DNA of 64,000 nucleotides from CF-161 sp035638495 (lineage in GTDB: Bacteria > Chloroflexota > Dormibacteria > Dormibacterales > Dormibacteraceae), in assembly GCA_035638495.1 (NCBI GenBank), contig DASQZW010000215.1:62001-126000 (forward strand). The letters run 5' to 3'. The position numbers were made by a program, and so were the translations under genes. Positions 48,836 through 58,377 of the stretch are shown here, in pieces; the first letter of the stretch is position 1; each line of letters begins with the position of its first letter. Under the pieces are notes generated by a model. It saw only the letters and a list, made by a program, of their open reading frames with translations, was not told where the DNA came from and ran no database searches.

Positions 48836-51610
48836 CTACTTCTGCCCTTCGCTCGCCATCACGGCGCCCAGTTCGGCACGGGACGCGATCCCGAGCTTGC
48901 CGTATGCGCGCGCGAGATTGGCCTCGACGGTCTTCGCGCTCATGAAGAGCGCGGCGGCGATCTGACGGTTCGTCCGGCCCGTCGCCGCAAGCTCGGCGAC
49001 CCGGCGCTCGCACTCGGTCAGCTCGTGGTTGGACCGACGCAGGCCGAGTCGACGCATTTCCTCGTGCGCGCGAGCCGCGAACAGGGCGGCACCCATGCGC
49101 TGGAACTCGGAAAGGGCCTGCTGGAGCGACGCCTTCGCCCGCGCGCGCTGGCGGGCCCGACGCTCCACGATGCCCTTTGCCAGAAGCGTGCGGGCCTGCT
49201 CGAAGGGCATCGGGACTCGCGCGTGTTCGACCAGCGCCTGCTCGAAAGCGCTCCTCGCGCCGTCGACGTCACCCCGTGTCGCGAGCAGCAGGCCGCGGCA
49301 GCGCGCGCCGGTGGCCAATGCCGATGCTCGATCGAGCTCCCGGCCGCGCCGCTCGAGCGCGTCGATCAGGTCGTGGGCGCGTTGCAGTTCGCCTCTGAAG
49401 ATGAGGGATTCGACCGCGTCCGGGAGGAAGAACACCGTCACCGGTTCACCGATGCCGTACTGCTCGAGAAGCGTGGTCAGCGGCTCGCAGGCCTGCCAGG
49501 CGGCTGCCGGGTTGCCCAGCGAGAGCTCCAGCAGGGCGCGTGACGCGGCGACCCAGATCGCGGGCAGGCGATTGCCGAAGTGCTCCGCGGCCGACTCCGC
49601 ATCGGCACAGGCTTGCCGCGTCTGCTCGATCTCGCCCCGATGGGCATGGATATAGGCCTGCTGAGCGCGCAGAAAGCCCTGTGTCGACTGGTTTCCGGAC
49701 AGGGCCGCCTCTTCGACCCCCTCCCGGGCGAAACGCTCGGCGGCCGCAAAGTCGCCGCCGCGCGTCTCCAGCCAGCTGAGCCAGACGAGTGTGTACGCCT
49801 GGTCGCTCTCGTCTCCGCGCTGTCGCGCGTCCGTGCACACCCTGAGCAGACGCTCGCGGGCTTCGGCGTGCCGCCCGAGCCAGAGCATCACCTGCCCCAC
49901 GGACCCGCTCGGGCGGCGCCACGGCGCGACCGCACGGTTGGTGTCCTCGAGCGCCAGTGACCGCTCCACCTTCGCGGAGTCGAACCCCCTGCCGCAGAGG
50001 AAGTCCAGGGCCAGGCAGGCGGACAGTGCCTCGGCGATGATGGGTCCGTCACCGGACGCCTCGGCGTACTCGAGCGCCCGGTACGTGTGCACCGCTGCCG
50101 CCGGGAAGTCCGACAGGTTCGAGTCCACGAATGAGAGGCCCATCTCGCATGCATGGGCGGATCGCGGATCGTCGGCGAGCTCGAGGGCCGTGACGAACAG
50201 CCGTCTTGCCTCGAGGTAGTGCTCGTCCGCGCACGCGACTTCTCCGAGCAGGTACAGCGCCCGCCCGCGCGCCGATGGGGTGAGCGGCTCGGCCAGCAAC
50301 GCCTCGAGGAGCGTGCGCGCTCGGGGCCGGTCGCCGGCGTGGACGTGATGCTCCGCGGCAGCGAGGGTACGGCGCGTTCCGTCGGAGGCCAGGTCGATCG
50401 GCGTCAGTCGGGCCGCGAGCTCCAGCAGGTCCCCGGCCGACTCCCAGGCGCCGCGCGCACGAGCGTGGGCGGCGGCCTGCTCGAGCGCGCCGGCGATCTC
50501 GCCGTCGGGGCCGGCGGCAGCCAGTGCCAGGTGACGTGCTCGTTCCTCGATATCGGTCACCAGCTGGGCCAGACGCAGGTGCGTCGAGCGGCGCTGGCTT
50601 CGCGGCGCCGACTCGTAGATCGCGGACGCATAGAGCGGGTGCTGGAACCGGACGAGACCGCTGTCATCGATCCTGACCAGCTCGTCGACTTCGGCGGGGA
50701 GCAGCGCGCACTCGTCGACCTGCATCGTGGTGGGACGGGACAGGGCAGCGCATGCCAGCAGCGCGTCTCGGGTGTCAGGCGGCAGGCGTCCAACCCGGCT
50801 CGTGATCAGCTGACGCAGGTCGTCGGGGGCCGCCGTCCCCTGCAGGGGCCTGCGAGTTCCCAGTGACATCGCGCGGGCAACCTCGAGCGCGTGAAGCGGG
50901 TTGCCGGCGCACATCTGGTGGATTCGTGCGAGCGCCGGCCGGGAGAACTGGTGCTGCAGGCGGTCCCTCAGGAGCTGGTGCAGCGACGCCAGCGTCAGAG
51001 GACCGACGCGCACCTGGATCACGGCCTCGTGGGGCGCGATCGCCTCGACATGGACCGGGTCGGGCTCAGTGACCCGGCGCGTGAACAGACACCGAAGGGA
51101 GGTGCCGGCGAGCCTCCGCAGGGCGTACCTGATCGCGTTCGCCGACGCCGGATCGAGCCACTGGACGTCGTCGATGGCCACCAGCACCGGGCCGGTCTCG
51201 GTCAGCGCCGCGAGCAGCGAGCGGAAGGCCGTGGACACGGCTCGTGGCTCGAGCTGTGACGGCCCCGGATCCTCGCGCAGCAGGGTGATCTCCAGCGCAT
51301 GTCGCTGGGGATCGGGCAACGATGCGACCGCATCCGCCGGGGCGGTGTCGACCAGGTCGGCGATCGCGGACAGCGCAAGCCCGGTCTCCATCTGCGCAGG
51401 ACGGCAGGGAAGGGCTCGAATGCCCAGCGCGCTGGCGCGGCCGATCGTTTCGAGCCACAGGGTCGTCTTGCCGATCCCGGCCTCCCCCTCGAACAGGAGC
51501 GCGCGGAGGCCGGAGCCCGGTCCCTGCAGGAACGTGGCGGCTGCGGTGAGTTCGGGACCTCGCCCGATGATCGCAACATCGCCCGCATACGCTTCACGTT
51601 CGGTCGGCAC
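48836..51610 (-). CDS. Large LuxR-family ATP-binding regulator (LAL/MalT-like)
   Basis: The product has 924 residues. The AAA/STAND part opens IIGRGPELTAAATFLQGPGSGLRALLFEGEAGIGKTTL (Walker A GEAGIGKTT) with Walker B in GPVLVAIDDVQWLDPASA. Residues about 330-850 are TPR-like helical repeats. The C-terminal LuxR HTH is LTECERRVAELAATGRTNRQIAAALFMSAKTVEANLARAYGKLG. LAL regulators sense a small molecule with ATP and activate nearby natural-product or transport genes. The gene starts with GTG at 51610 and is divergent from a methyltransferase gene, with an O-methyltransferase gene following it. Confidence 0.9.
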   Translation of the reverse strand: MPTEREAYAGDVAIIGRGPELTAAATFLQGPGSGLRALLFEGEAGIGKTTLWLETIGRASALGIRALPCRPAQMETGLALSAIADLVDTAPADAVASLPDPQRHALEITLLREDPGPSQLEPRAVSTAFRSLLAALTETGPVLVAIDDVQWLDPASANAIRYALRRLAGTSLRCLFTRRVTEPDPVHVEAIAPHEAVIQVRVGPLTLASLHQLLRDRLQHQFSRPALARIHQMCAGNPLHALEVARAMSLGTRRPLQGTAAPDDLRQLITSRVGRLPPDTRDALLACAALSRPTTMQVDECALLPAEVDELVRIDDSGLVRFQHPLYASAIYESAPRSQRRSTHLRLAQLVTDIEERARHLALAAAGPDGEIAGALEQAAAHARARGAWESAGDLLELAARLTPIDLASDGTRRTLAAAEHHVHAGDRPRARTLLEALLAEPLTPSARGRALYLLGEVACADEHYLEARRLFVTALELADDPRSAHACEMGLSFVDSNLSDFPAAAVHTYRALEYAEASGDGPIIAEALSACLALDFLCGRGFDSAKVERSLALEDTNRAVAPWRRPSGSVGQVMLWLGRHAEARERLLRVCTDARQRGDESDQAYTLVWLSWLETRGGDFAAAERFAREGVEEAALSGNQSTQGFLRAQQAYIHAHRGEIEQTRQACADAESAAEHFGNRLPAIWVAASRALLELSLGNPAAAWQACEPLTTLLEQYGIGEPVTVFFLPDAVESLIFRGELQRAHDLIDALERRGRELDRASALATGARCRGLLLATRGDVDGARSAFEQALVEHARVPMPFEQARTLLAKGIVERRARQRARAKASLQQALSEFQRMGAALFAARAHEEMRRLGLRRSNHELTECERRVAELAATGRTNRQIAAALFMSAKTVEANLARAYGKLGIASRAELGAVMASEGQK

Positions 51611-51828
51611 CGATTGCGATCATCGAGATGACCACCAGACCTGTCAAATGCGCAGGTGCAATTGCAGACTGCCGGCCTGCAGCACCGCCTTCCGCGATTC
51701 CTGCGCGGTCAGCGATCGAGGTGATCCGGTCTCGAGGGCCCGTCGAAGGGGCGCGCGAGGAACTGCTCGATTCAGCGAACCTCCTGTGATCTGCCTGGCC
51801 GTCAGGCCGTCGTGTTCCAATTCGGGAC

Positions 51829-52650
51829 GTGGCGACCGTCGATCCCCTCAGCAGCTGGAGTACGGCGCTGGCGGCCTGGGCGATCCCCGAGCACATCCTG
51901 CGGGCGGCTCCCGAGTCGCCGTGGCTCCTCCCGAAGGAGCTGTTCGCCCGGCGGGCGGACGTGCAGGTCGACCGGCCGTCGGGCGTCGCCCTCGAGCGGG
52001 CGGCGGAGGCGCTGCCCGCGGGGGGCACCGTCCTCGACGTCGGCGCCGGCGCCGGCGCCGCCTCACTGCCCCTGAGAGCTGCAGGCACCCTGATCGCCGT
52101 CGACGAGAATCCGGCGCTGCTCGGTGAGCTGCGGTCACGCGCGACCAGGTCCGGCCTCGAGACCACGGCGATCGTCGGCCGCTGGCCCGACGTCGCGGCA
52201 CAGGTCCCCAGCGCCGATGTCGTCGTCTGCGGCCACGTGCTCTACAACGTGCCGGACATCGGCCCGTTCGTCAGGGCCCTCGACGCGCACGCCCGCCGGC
52301 GCGTGGTGGTGGAGTTGACCGCGCGTCACCCGCTCAGCGGCCTCAACCCGCTGTGGCGCCTCTTCCACGGCATCGATCGGCCGGATCGCCCGACCTGGGA
52401 GGACGCAGCGGCCGCGATTCGCGCACTGGGGATCGAGCCGCAGGTGCAGGTCTACCGGCGCCCCGCGGCGGCGGCCGTGATGAGCAGCTTCGAGAGCCTC
52501 GTCAGGCTGACGCGGATTCGCCTCTGTCTGGCGCCGGAGCGATATCCGGAAGTCGCGGCGGCTCTGGTCGAGCGAGGTGCGGACCGGACGAACCCGGCGA
52601 CCTGGGCCTCGAACGACCCCGATCTGGTGGCGCTCTGGTGGGACGCGTGA
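51829..52650 (+). CDS. Class I SAM-dependent methyltransferase-like protein
   Basis: The product has 273 residues. SAM motif I is TVLDVGAGAGAASLPL, motif II is LIAVDENPALL, and the segment DVVVCGHVLYNVPDIGPFVRAL fits motif IV of Methyltransf_25. A long C-terminal part (ARHPLSGLNPLWRLFHGIDR, then VMSSFESLVRLTRIRLCLAPERYP) is not typical of small-molecule enzymes I know. The GTG start has no ribosome site; the upstream 218 bp separate it from the divergent LuxR regulator, which may control it. A bidirectional hairpin follows. Confidence 0.82.
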   Translation: MATVDPLSSWSTALAAWAIPEHILRAAPESPWLLPKELFARRADVQVDRPSGVALERAAEALPAGGTVLDVGAGAGAASLPLRAAGTLIAVDENPALLGELRSRATRSGLETTAIVGRWPDVAAQVPSADVVVCGHVLYNVPDIGPFVRALDAHARRRVVVELTARHPLSGLNPLWRLFHGIDRPDRPTWEDAAAAIRALGIEPQVQVYRRPAAAAVMSSFESLVRLTRIRLCLAPERYPEVAAALVERGADRTNPATWASNDPDLVALWWDA

Positions 52651-52659
52651 CGACGGGCG

Positions 52660-52689
52660 GCCCGGCCACCCACCCGGGGGTGGCCGGGC
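52660..52689. terminator. Bidirectional hairpin terminator, 12-bp stem
   Basis: GCCCGGCCACCC pairs exactly with GGGTGGCCGGGC across a 6-nt loop. It lies between two convergent genes (stops at 52650 and 52705), the right place to end both transcripts. Confidence 0.7.
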
Positions 52690-52704
52690 TCCCGAAGCAA
52701 GCTC

Positions 52705-54570
52705 CTACTGGCCGAGCACCAGACGCTCGGTCGACCCGTTGGAGCCGGGGTTGAAGAACTCGATGAAACGGGTCCCCGAGGCCGCGGGCGGGGAGATCGC
52801 GGCCGGGTCCATCGGCCAGGTGCCCCCGAGCCCGCTCCAGGACCAGGTCGACCCGTCGAAGTTGTCGCGCCAGATCGAGCCGTCGGTTGCGAGGACGAAC
52901 ACCTGGAGCAGGTTCGTCCCCGTGGATGCCGCGGAGGTGCCGCTGCCGAGGAGGCCGCCCAACGGCTCCCAGGCGGCCCAGGACGTGCCGTTGAAGGACC
53001 GGTGCCACAGGGCGAAGTCGCCGCCGCGGACGAACACGTCGACGCGGTTGGTCGTGAAGGAGACGGCGCTGGGATCGGCGGTGACCACGCCGCCCAGCGG
53101 CTCCCAGGCCTGCCACGACGTGCCGTCCCACGCACGGTGCCAGAGCCCTCCGTCGTGGCCGACCGCCACGACGTCGAGCCGGTTCGAGGCCCAGGAGGCC
53201 GCGGCGGGAGTCGAGTAGATGAGGCCGCCGAGCGACTCCCAGGCGCCCCACCCCGTCGTGGAGTTCCACGGTCGGTGCCACAGGGCCGAGTCCCCGCCGC
53301 GCACGAAGACGTCCAGGAAGCCGGAGCCTCTTGACACGGCGGCCGGGCCGGCCAGGAGGACTCCGCCCAGGGCGGTCCAGGCGGACCAGGGACCGCCCGC
53401 CGAGCTGCGCGTCCACAGCGAGTTGTCCAGGGCCCGGACGAAGACGTCGCGGTGAGCGGCGTCCTGCGCCGCGATCGCGGCGTGCGCATTGGTCAGGCCG
53501 CCGACCTCCTCCAGGGCGCAGGTCGCCCCCTCGTCGCTGTAGAGCGGCTGCACGGCGAAGAAGTCGGTGGCGAACGTGATATCGCGCTCAGGCCAGATGT
53601 GCAGGCGCGAGCACTTGTCACCGTTTTCGAACCCGGCGGCATCGATCCAGCCGAAGGTTGTGTTGCCGACCTGGTCCAGGACGCCGGGAAGAGGATCCGT
53701 GATCACTTCCGCAACCTCATGGCCGCTCGAGATCGACAGGCCGTCGAAGTGGCCGTGCCCGAACGTGTCGTTGGTGGCGTTCACCTCGTTCGTGTGGCAC
53801 CCCGTGCCGGCGTCAGGCGACCAGGGCTGATACGCGAAGACCGTGGTCGTGGTGAAAAAGTGGAAGGCGCAGAACGAGCCGGGACCGATGGAGGGGTCAC
53901 TGAACGTCGACTTTCCGGGCGGCGAAACGACGATGACCGTAGAGTTGAAGTCACCCGCCGGGATGAGAAAGTGCGTGCGGGCAGCGTCGGCCTCGGCATC
54001 GATTTGCGTGAGGTTGGGATGCGTGATCGCCACCGCGTTGCCGTCGTTCCAGGTCTGGACCGGTACGACCGGCACACCCGCGTGGGTGTTGCCTCCGCAG
54101 CTGGTGATCGTCGCGTTGGGCGGCATCGCGACTCTGTCCGCCTCGCAGTACTGCATCGGGCTGCTGAGCCACGCGCTGCCGGCGATCTCGTTGAGGAAGG
54201 CCGTGAGGTAGTTCGCGCCCTGGGACCCGGTGAAGCCGGCGGCGTCGGTGTCCGCGTTGAAGTCCGAGCCCCAGAAGTCCACGAACAGCTTCGGAGAGTC
54301 CTGGATGGGACCGAAGTGGTACGTGAGCTGGCCGTTGCCGGCCGGCGCGTCGGGCATGACCCGCTGCCCCGACGGCGCGCCCGCCGAGGGCCCGGCCGTC
54401 GAGCCGGCGGGCCGCATCAGGTGCACCGAGGCTGCGGTGGGCTTCCAGGGCCCGTGACCCAGCGAAGGCGGTGACGGCGGTGACGCCGCTCGGGCCGGCA
54501 CCGAGGCCAGGCCCGTGGCAAGGACGGCGGCACCGGCAACCAGCAGTCGCCGAAAGAATCCGTTCGACAT
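52705..54570 (-). CDS. Secreted EXORDIUM-like putative metalloprotease with PLL-like beta-propeller
   Basis: The product has 621 residues. The signal peptide is MSNGFFRRLLVAGAAVLATG to PARA. The catalytic-like domain (about 80-355) contains SSGHEVAEVITDP (H284, E285, E288) and GWIDAAGFENGDKCS, the HExxE...GDKC pattern shared with the protein at 21043-22392. From about residue 355 come five to six repeats of about 47 residues of the form DVFVRGGDSALWHRPW...GWGAWESLGG, the signature of PLL lectin seven-bladed propellers. Metal protease activity is inferred, glycan binding is likely. AAGGAGG is just before the ATG. The next gene upstream shares the same tail. Confidence 0.82.
   Translation of the reverse strand: MSNGFFRRLLVAGAAVLATGLASVPARAASPPSPPSLGHGPWKPTAASVHLMRPAGSTAGPSAGAPSGQRVMPDAPAGNGQLTYHFGPIQDSPKLFVDFWGSDFNADTDAAGFTGSQGANYLTAFLNEIAGSAWLSSPMQYCEADRVAMPPNATITSCGGNTHAGVPVVPVQTWNDGNAVAITHPNLTQIDAEADAARTHFLIPAGDFNSTVIVVSPPGKSTFSDPSIGPGSFCAFHFFTTTTVFAYQPWSPDAGTGCHTNEVNATNDTFGHGHFDGLSISSGHEVAEVITDPLPGVLDQVGNTTFGWIDAAGFENGDKCSRLHIWPERDITFATDFFAVQPLYSDEGATCALEEVGGLTNAHAAIAAQDAAHRDVFVRALDNSLWTRSSAGGPWSAWTALGGVLLAGPAAVSRGSGFLDVFVRGGDSALWHRPWNSTTGWGAWESLGGLIYSTPAAASWASNRLDVVAVGHDGGLWHRAWDGTSWQAWEPLGGVVTADPSAVSFTTNRVDVFVRGGDFALWHRSFNGTSWAAWEPLGGLLGSGTSAASTGTNLLQVFVLATDGSIWRDNFDGSTWSWSGLGGTWPMDPAAISPPAASGTRFIEFFNPGSNGSTERLVLGQ
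52720..53505 (-). repeat. Propeller-repeat array in the EXORDIUM-like gene
   Basis: Five to six units of about 141 bp each encode D-V-F-V-R...L-W-H-R...W-L-G-G blades. They are similar in sequence to the array in the neighbouring GH18 gene, which fits duplication of a whole tail between two adjacent genes. Confidence 0.6.
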
Positions 54571-54731
54571 CGCTCCTCCTTCCCCTCTGCCTCCCGTTTT
54601 GCCATCCCGGCAGAGCGCCAAGTGCCGCAATCCTAGAGCACCGGCACCGCGGACCGCATGGGCAGCTGTCCCGATCTGACGGGACAAGTTGACGCGACAA
54701 TGACGCACCCGACCTGACCGGCGTCGCCCGA

Positions 54732-56873
54732 TCAGATCACGAAGTGCCACACCGCGTCATCCGGCCCGGCGGCGAAGACGTCGAGGTGACCCGAGCCGGC
54801 CTGCGACACCGCGGCAGGGCCGAAGTGCCACACCGTGATGGGTCCGACCGACGTGTAGTCGCCCCACGCCGACCCGTTCCAGGACCGCCGCCAGAGCCCC
54901 TCGATCCCGGGCACCAGCACGTCGATCAGGCCCGACCCGGTCGACGCCGCTGCCGGCGAGTCCACGAGGATCCCGCCCAGCCCCTCCCAGGTCCCGGTGC
55001 TGCCGTTCCACGTCAGGTGCCAGAGCGAGTTGTCGTTGGCACGCACGAAGACGTCGGCCCGGTTGGGGCCCGGCGACACCGCGCCCGGCGCCGACGACAG
55101 CAGGCCGCCCAGCCCCTGCCAGCCCCCCCAGGCGCTGCCGTCCCACGCCTTGTGCCAGAGCGCGTTGTCCGAGGCCCGGACGAACACGTCGAGCCGGTTC
55201 GCGGCCCACGACGACACCGCCGGCGCGGAGGTGAGGTATCCGCCCAGCCCCTCCCAGGCCCAGCCGCTGCCGTTCCAGGCCAGGTGCCACAGAGAGCTGT
55301 CGGTGCCGCCGCGCACGAACACGTCGATCCGGTTCGGGCCCCAGGACACAGCGGCCGGAGCGGACGTGACGAGGCCGCCCAGGCTCTGCCAGCCGCTCCA
55401 CGACGTTCCGTCCCAGGCGTCGTGCCAGAGCGCGCTGTCCAGGCCCACGACGAATACGTCCAGGCGGTTCGTCCCCCACGAGGCCACGGCCGGGGCCGTC
55501 GCGGCGATGGCGCCGAGTGACTGGACGGTCGGAGCGGACCCGAACTCCAGCGCCAGGGCGTTCCACAGCTCGGGCGAGCCGCCGCCGAAGTCGAGGGTGA
55601 AGATCCCGGCGCCCTGGAAGCCGCGCTGGTTGACCAGGTCGTACTTGCGGACCAGCGAGAGCTGATCGTCCCAGTAGGCCTCGCGCCAGCAGTTCAGCGA
55701 GCTGTTGAAGTAGGAGGCCCACCGCTCCTGGCCGCCGGGGTCGAGCGCGTCCCGATGCGCCTGGAACGAGCTCACCGACGGATCGGACGGCAGTGTGCTG
55801 AATGTCGTGTAAGGCACCCCCGCGTACTGGGCCCCAGGGCTGAGCACCGGCGCGTTGGCCGGCGGGTTGGGTCCGTTGACGCACCCGGCGACGCCGTAGT
55901 ACGGGAGGCCCATGATCGTCTTGCTCGCCCACGGCGCGTAGTCGTTGGCGGCGCGGGTGACGTTCCAGGTGTAGTTCGGAGCCGCGCCGTCGAACGGCGA
56001 CGTGGGCCCCATGCAGAGGGCGCACGGGCCGTTGCTCGTCTCCAGTCCGTACGCCATCACGAAGAGGGCGTCGACAGTGCCGGCCAGCGTCGGGACGTCG
56101 AAGAACCCCCCGGTGTCCTCGGCCGAGCTCGCGAACGTGTCCACGACCAGGTGGCCGAGGTTCTTGCTCCTGACCTTCTGGACGAACGCGGGCAGCTTGG
56201 CCCGCAGCGACTGGCCGTCCGGGCACTGCGTGTTGCTCGCCTCGTAGTCGATGTCGATCCCGTCCGCGATCCCCTGGACCAGCGGCATGACCTGGTTGAT
56301 GGTGGTCGTGGTCGACGCGTCTGCGAGGGCCTGGCACGTCGTGGCGTTGTTGGCCGCAGTGGGCAGGAACATCAGCGTGAGGAGGACCCGGGCTCCCGCC
56401 GCGTGCGCGGCGTTGATCAGGTTGCTCGCCGTGGCCGACTGCCAGACCTGCAGGCCCGAATCGTTCACCAGCGAGCCGTCGGTGTTGACGTGGATGCCGA
56501 AGTACGCGACGTCGGACAGGAGCCCGAAGTTCCACGTCCGGAAGCCGACGTTCGCGTCGTCGAGGCTGGTGGCGCTCGCGAAGCCCATGACCTCGCGGTT
56601 GAGCACGGGGCTGGCGGGGGCCGCCGAACCGGCCGTGGCCGCGCGCGTCTTCGGCCGAAGGGGGATCACGCTGCCGCGGGGCTGCTGCGGCCCGACGCTG
56701 GCCGCCGCCACCTGGTCCGACACCTGCGAGGTGATCCACGGCTTCGTGACGTCGTGGCCTCCGGTGGGCGGGGCCGGCTTCGCGTCACCGGACGCGCTGG
56801 CCGTGCCTGGCAGCAGGAGAGCGAGGGTCACCGCCAGAGCGACCGGCCGGAGACGGAGCAGGAAGCGGGGCAT
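54732..56873 (-). CDS. Secreted GH18-family glycosidase with PLL-like beta-propeller
   Basis: The product has 713 residues. A signal peptide (MPRFLLRLRPVALAVTLALL to TASASG) is followed by a TIM barrel starting near PVLNREVMGFAS. It carries the chitinase motif DGIDIDYE (residues 204-211), with E211 the catalytic acid and intact D-x-D-x-D-x-E. A later AYGLE and AGIFTLDFGGG are typical. From about residue 452 six blade repeats follow (DVFVVGLDSALWHDAWDGTS, WSGWQSLGG and so on) as in PLL lectins. It probably cuts chitin, peptidoglycan-like or N-glycan chains while the tail binds a glycan. The ATG at 56873 has GGAG 11 nt upstream. Confidence 0.87.
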   Translation of the reverse strand: MPRFLLRLRPVALAVTLALLLPGTASASGDAKPAPPTGGHDVTKPWITSQVSDQVAAASVGPQQPRGSVIPLRPKTRAATAGSAAPASPVLNREVMGFASATSLDDANVGFRTWNFGLLSDVAYFGIHVNTDGSLVNDSGLQVWQSATASNLINAAHAAGARVLLTLMFLPTAANNATTCQALADASTTTTINQVMPLVQGIADGIDIDYEASNTQCPDGQSLRAKLPAFVQKVRSKNLGHLVVDTFASSAEDTGGFFDVPTLAGTVDALFVMAYGLETSNGPCALCMGPTSPFDGAAPNYTWNVTRAANDYAPWASKTIMGLPYYGVAGCVNGPNPPANAPVLSPGAQYAGVPYTTFSTLPSDPSVSSFQAHRDALDPGGQERWASYFNSSLNCWREAYWDDQLSLVRKYDLVNQRGFQGAGIFTLDFGGGSPELWNALALEFGSAPTVQSLGAIAATAPAVASWGTNRLDVFVVGLDSALWHDAWDGTSWSGWQSLGGLVTSAPAAVSWGPNRIDVFVRGGTDSSLWHLAWNGSGWAWEGLGGYLTSAPAVSSWAANRLDVFVRASDNALWHKAWDGSAWGGWQGLGGLLSSAPGAVSPGPNRADVFVRANDNSLWHLTWNGSTGTWEGLGGILVDSPAAASTGSGLIDVLVPGIEGLWRRSWNGSAWGDYTSVGPITVWHFGPAAVSQAGSGHLDVFAAGPDDAVWHFVI
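54735..55520 (-). repeat. Propeller-repeat array in the GH18 gene
   Basis: Six units of about 141-144 bp encode near-identical blades, each with L-D-V-F-V and G-W-x-x-L-G-G motifs. DNA similarity between units is high, so recombination could alter their number. Confidence 0.6.
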
Positions 56874-56951
56874 CTTCGCGATCACTCCTATGAGATGCAG
56901 GACGGGGTGTGTCGGTTGCGGTCAGGCGCGTCGCCGGCCCGGCGCAGGCGG

Positions 56952-57665
56952 TCACCCGACCTGGCTGGGGGGAGGCACGTCGATGGCCACGCCGGTGTTG
57001 AAGGCCACCATCGTGTAGTCGAAGCTGGTCCTCCCCGTGTTCGAGCTCGCGAGGTACCGGAGCAGGTAGCCGTCGCTCACGCGTATCCAAGCTTCGAACG
57101 GATTGCCCGGCTTTGCTCTGGCCTTCACGTGCCAGGCCCTGCCCGCCGGCAGCGCTTCCTCCCCGACCAGCACCGCCGCCGTCGCCGTCTGCCACGTGTT
57201 GACGTCCGAGGTCTGCGTCGACGGGGAGGCGTTGAACTTCGAGCCCTGACGCACGTAGTCAGTCCCGTTCCTGGTGATGACCTCCTCGCTCACGGACGTG
57301 CCGTTCGCCATCCCCTGGACCCGGAAGTGAAACGCGCTGTACGGCTTCACGACCATGTCGCCCAGACCTGTCAGCGTCAGCGTCTGGGTGTCTGTGATCG
57401 CGTGCACCGTCGCGGTGAAGTGCATGTCCTTCATCGTCGACGAGGCCGGCTTCAGTAGGATCTCGGCAGCAGTCGGTGTCGGCGTCGGCGCAGGTTTCGC
57501 GCCCGACCGCGTGCTGCTCGGCGCCGCCGGCTGAACGCATGCGACGAGCAGCACCCCCATCACCACGAGGGCGCAGCCCGCAGCGGCGCGTCCGATGCCC
57601 CCCCTGTCCACGGTGGAGGAGGATAGTGTCGCGGTCGCGGTCGAGGCAACCGGACCGCCGCCCAT
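56952..57665 (-). CDS. Putative lipoprotein, LppX/LprG-like
   Basis: The product has 237 residues. A hydrophobic segment ends in GVLLVACVQ, a lipobox, followed by a Thr/Pro-rich linker. The domain (EILLKPASSTMKDMHFTATVHAITDTQTLTLTGLGDMVVKPYSAFHFRV, then ITRNGTDYVRQGSKF) has the alternating strands and a helix of LppX/LprG-type lipid-binding lipoproteins, which carry lipids to the outer envelope. That match is by pattern only. The ATG at 57665 gives the short N-terminus; the frame is open upstream to 57833 without signal features. It lies just upstream of the GH18 gene. Confidence 0.65.
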   Translation of the reverse strand: MGGGPVASTATATLSSSTVDRGGIGRAAAGCALVVMGVLLVACVQPAAPSSTRSGAKPAPTPTPTAAEILLKPASSTMKDMHFTATVHAITDTQTLTLTGLGDMVVKPYSAFHFRVQGMANGTSVSEEVITRNGTDYVRQGSKFNASPSTQTSDVNTWQTATAAVLVGEEALPAGRAWHVKARAKPGNPFEAWIRVSDGYLLRYLASSNTGRTSFDYTMVAFNTGVAIDVPPPSQVG

Positions 57666-57784
57666 AGAGCGACCGTGTAGCGCGTGGGACCTGCCGGGGT
57701 CCTCCTGACGACCACGATCGACCCGGTAGTCGTGCCGAAATTGCAGCTTCTTTTGCCGGCCGCCTGATAGAAGCAGCGTGGAGC

Positions 57785-58255
57785 ATGAGAGCTGCGGCGG
57801 TCGGTCGCGCGGGTGACTCCGACGGGGAGGCAAGTGCGAGCGGGGACGGCGCCCGTGGGGCGCGCCTGGACGTGCTCCTGGTCGAGGACGACGCCGCCCT
57901 GGCAGAGATGTACCGGATCCGGCTCACCGTCGACGGCCACTGCGTCAGGATCACGACGGACGGGCCGAGCGGACTCGCGGAGGCGCTGGACCGACCGCCG
58001 CAGGTCGCGCTGCTCGACCTCCGGCTGCCCGGCTTCGACGGACTCGAGCTGCTGGAGCGGCTTCGCCGCGACGTGCGCGGCGCGCGGGTGCCCGTGATCG
58101 TGCTCAGCAACTACAGCGACCCGGAGCTGATCCGGCGCGGCGCCGAGTTGGGGGCGCTGGCCTACCTGATCAAGTCCCAGACCACCCCCGCCACGCTGGT
58201 CGAGACGATGTGTGACCTGCTGTCCGGCCGGCCGGCTGGTTTCGCCGGCACCTGA
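57785..58255 (+). CDS. Single-domain response regulator (lone receiver)
   Basis: The product has 156 residues. The receiver is canonical: acidic VEDDAALAEMYRIRL, acceptor Asp in VALLDLRLPGFDG, Ser/Thr in VIVLSNYSDPE and Lys in YLIKSQTTP. About 26 Gly/Ala-rich residues precede it. No output domain is present, so it would act in a phosphorelay or on a partner protein. No kinase gene lies next to it; the upstream neighbour is a divergent lipoprotein gene. GGAG lies immediately before the ATG, so an earlier start is possible. Confidence 0.88.
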   Translation: MRAAAVGRAGDSDGEASASGDGARGARLDVLLVEDDAALAEMYRIRLTVDGHCVRITTDGPSGLAEALDRPPQVALLDLRLPGFDGLELLERLRRDVRGARVPVIVLSNYSDPELIRRGAELGALAYLIKSQTTPATLVETMCDLLSGRPAGFAGT

Positions 58256-58338
58256 GCCCTTCAGCGGACGCTCGACGTACCTAGTCCGACGGCGACGTCA
58301 CGCCCACTCCAGGGTTGCACCTCCCCCAGAACGTGATC

Positions 58339-58365
58339 GGCGGAGGCCCGCGCTGAGCCTCCGCC
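58339..58365. terminator. Hairpin terminator between convergent genes
   Basis: GGCGGAGGC and GCCTCCGCC form a 9-bp stem with a 9-nt loop. It lies between the stop of the receiver gene (58255) and that of the minus-strand gene (58378). Confidence 0.6.
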
Positions 58366-58377
58366 GAAGGAGCGTCC

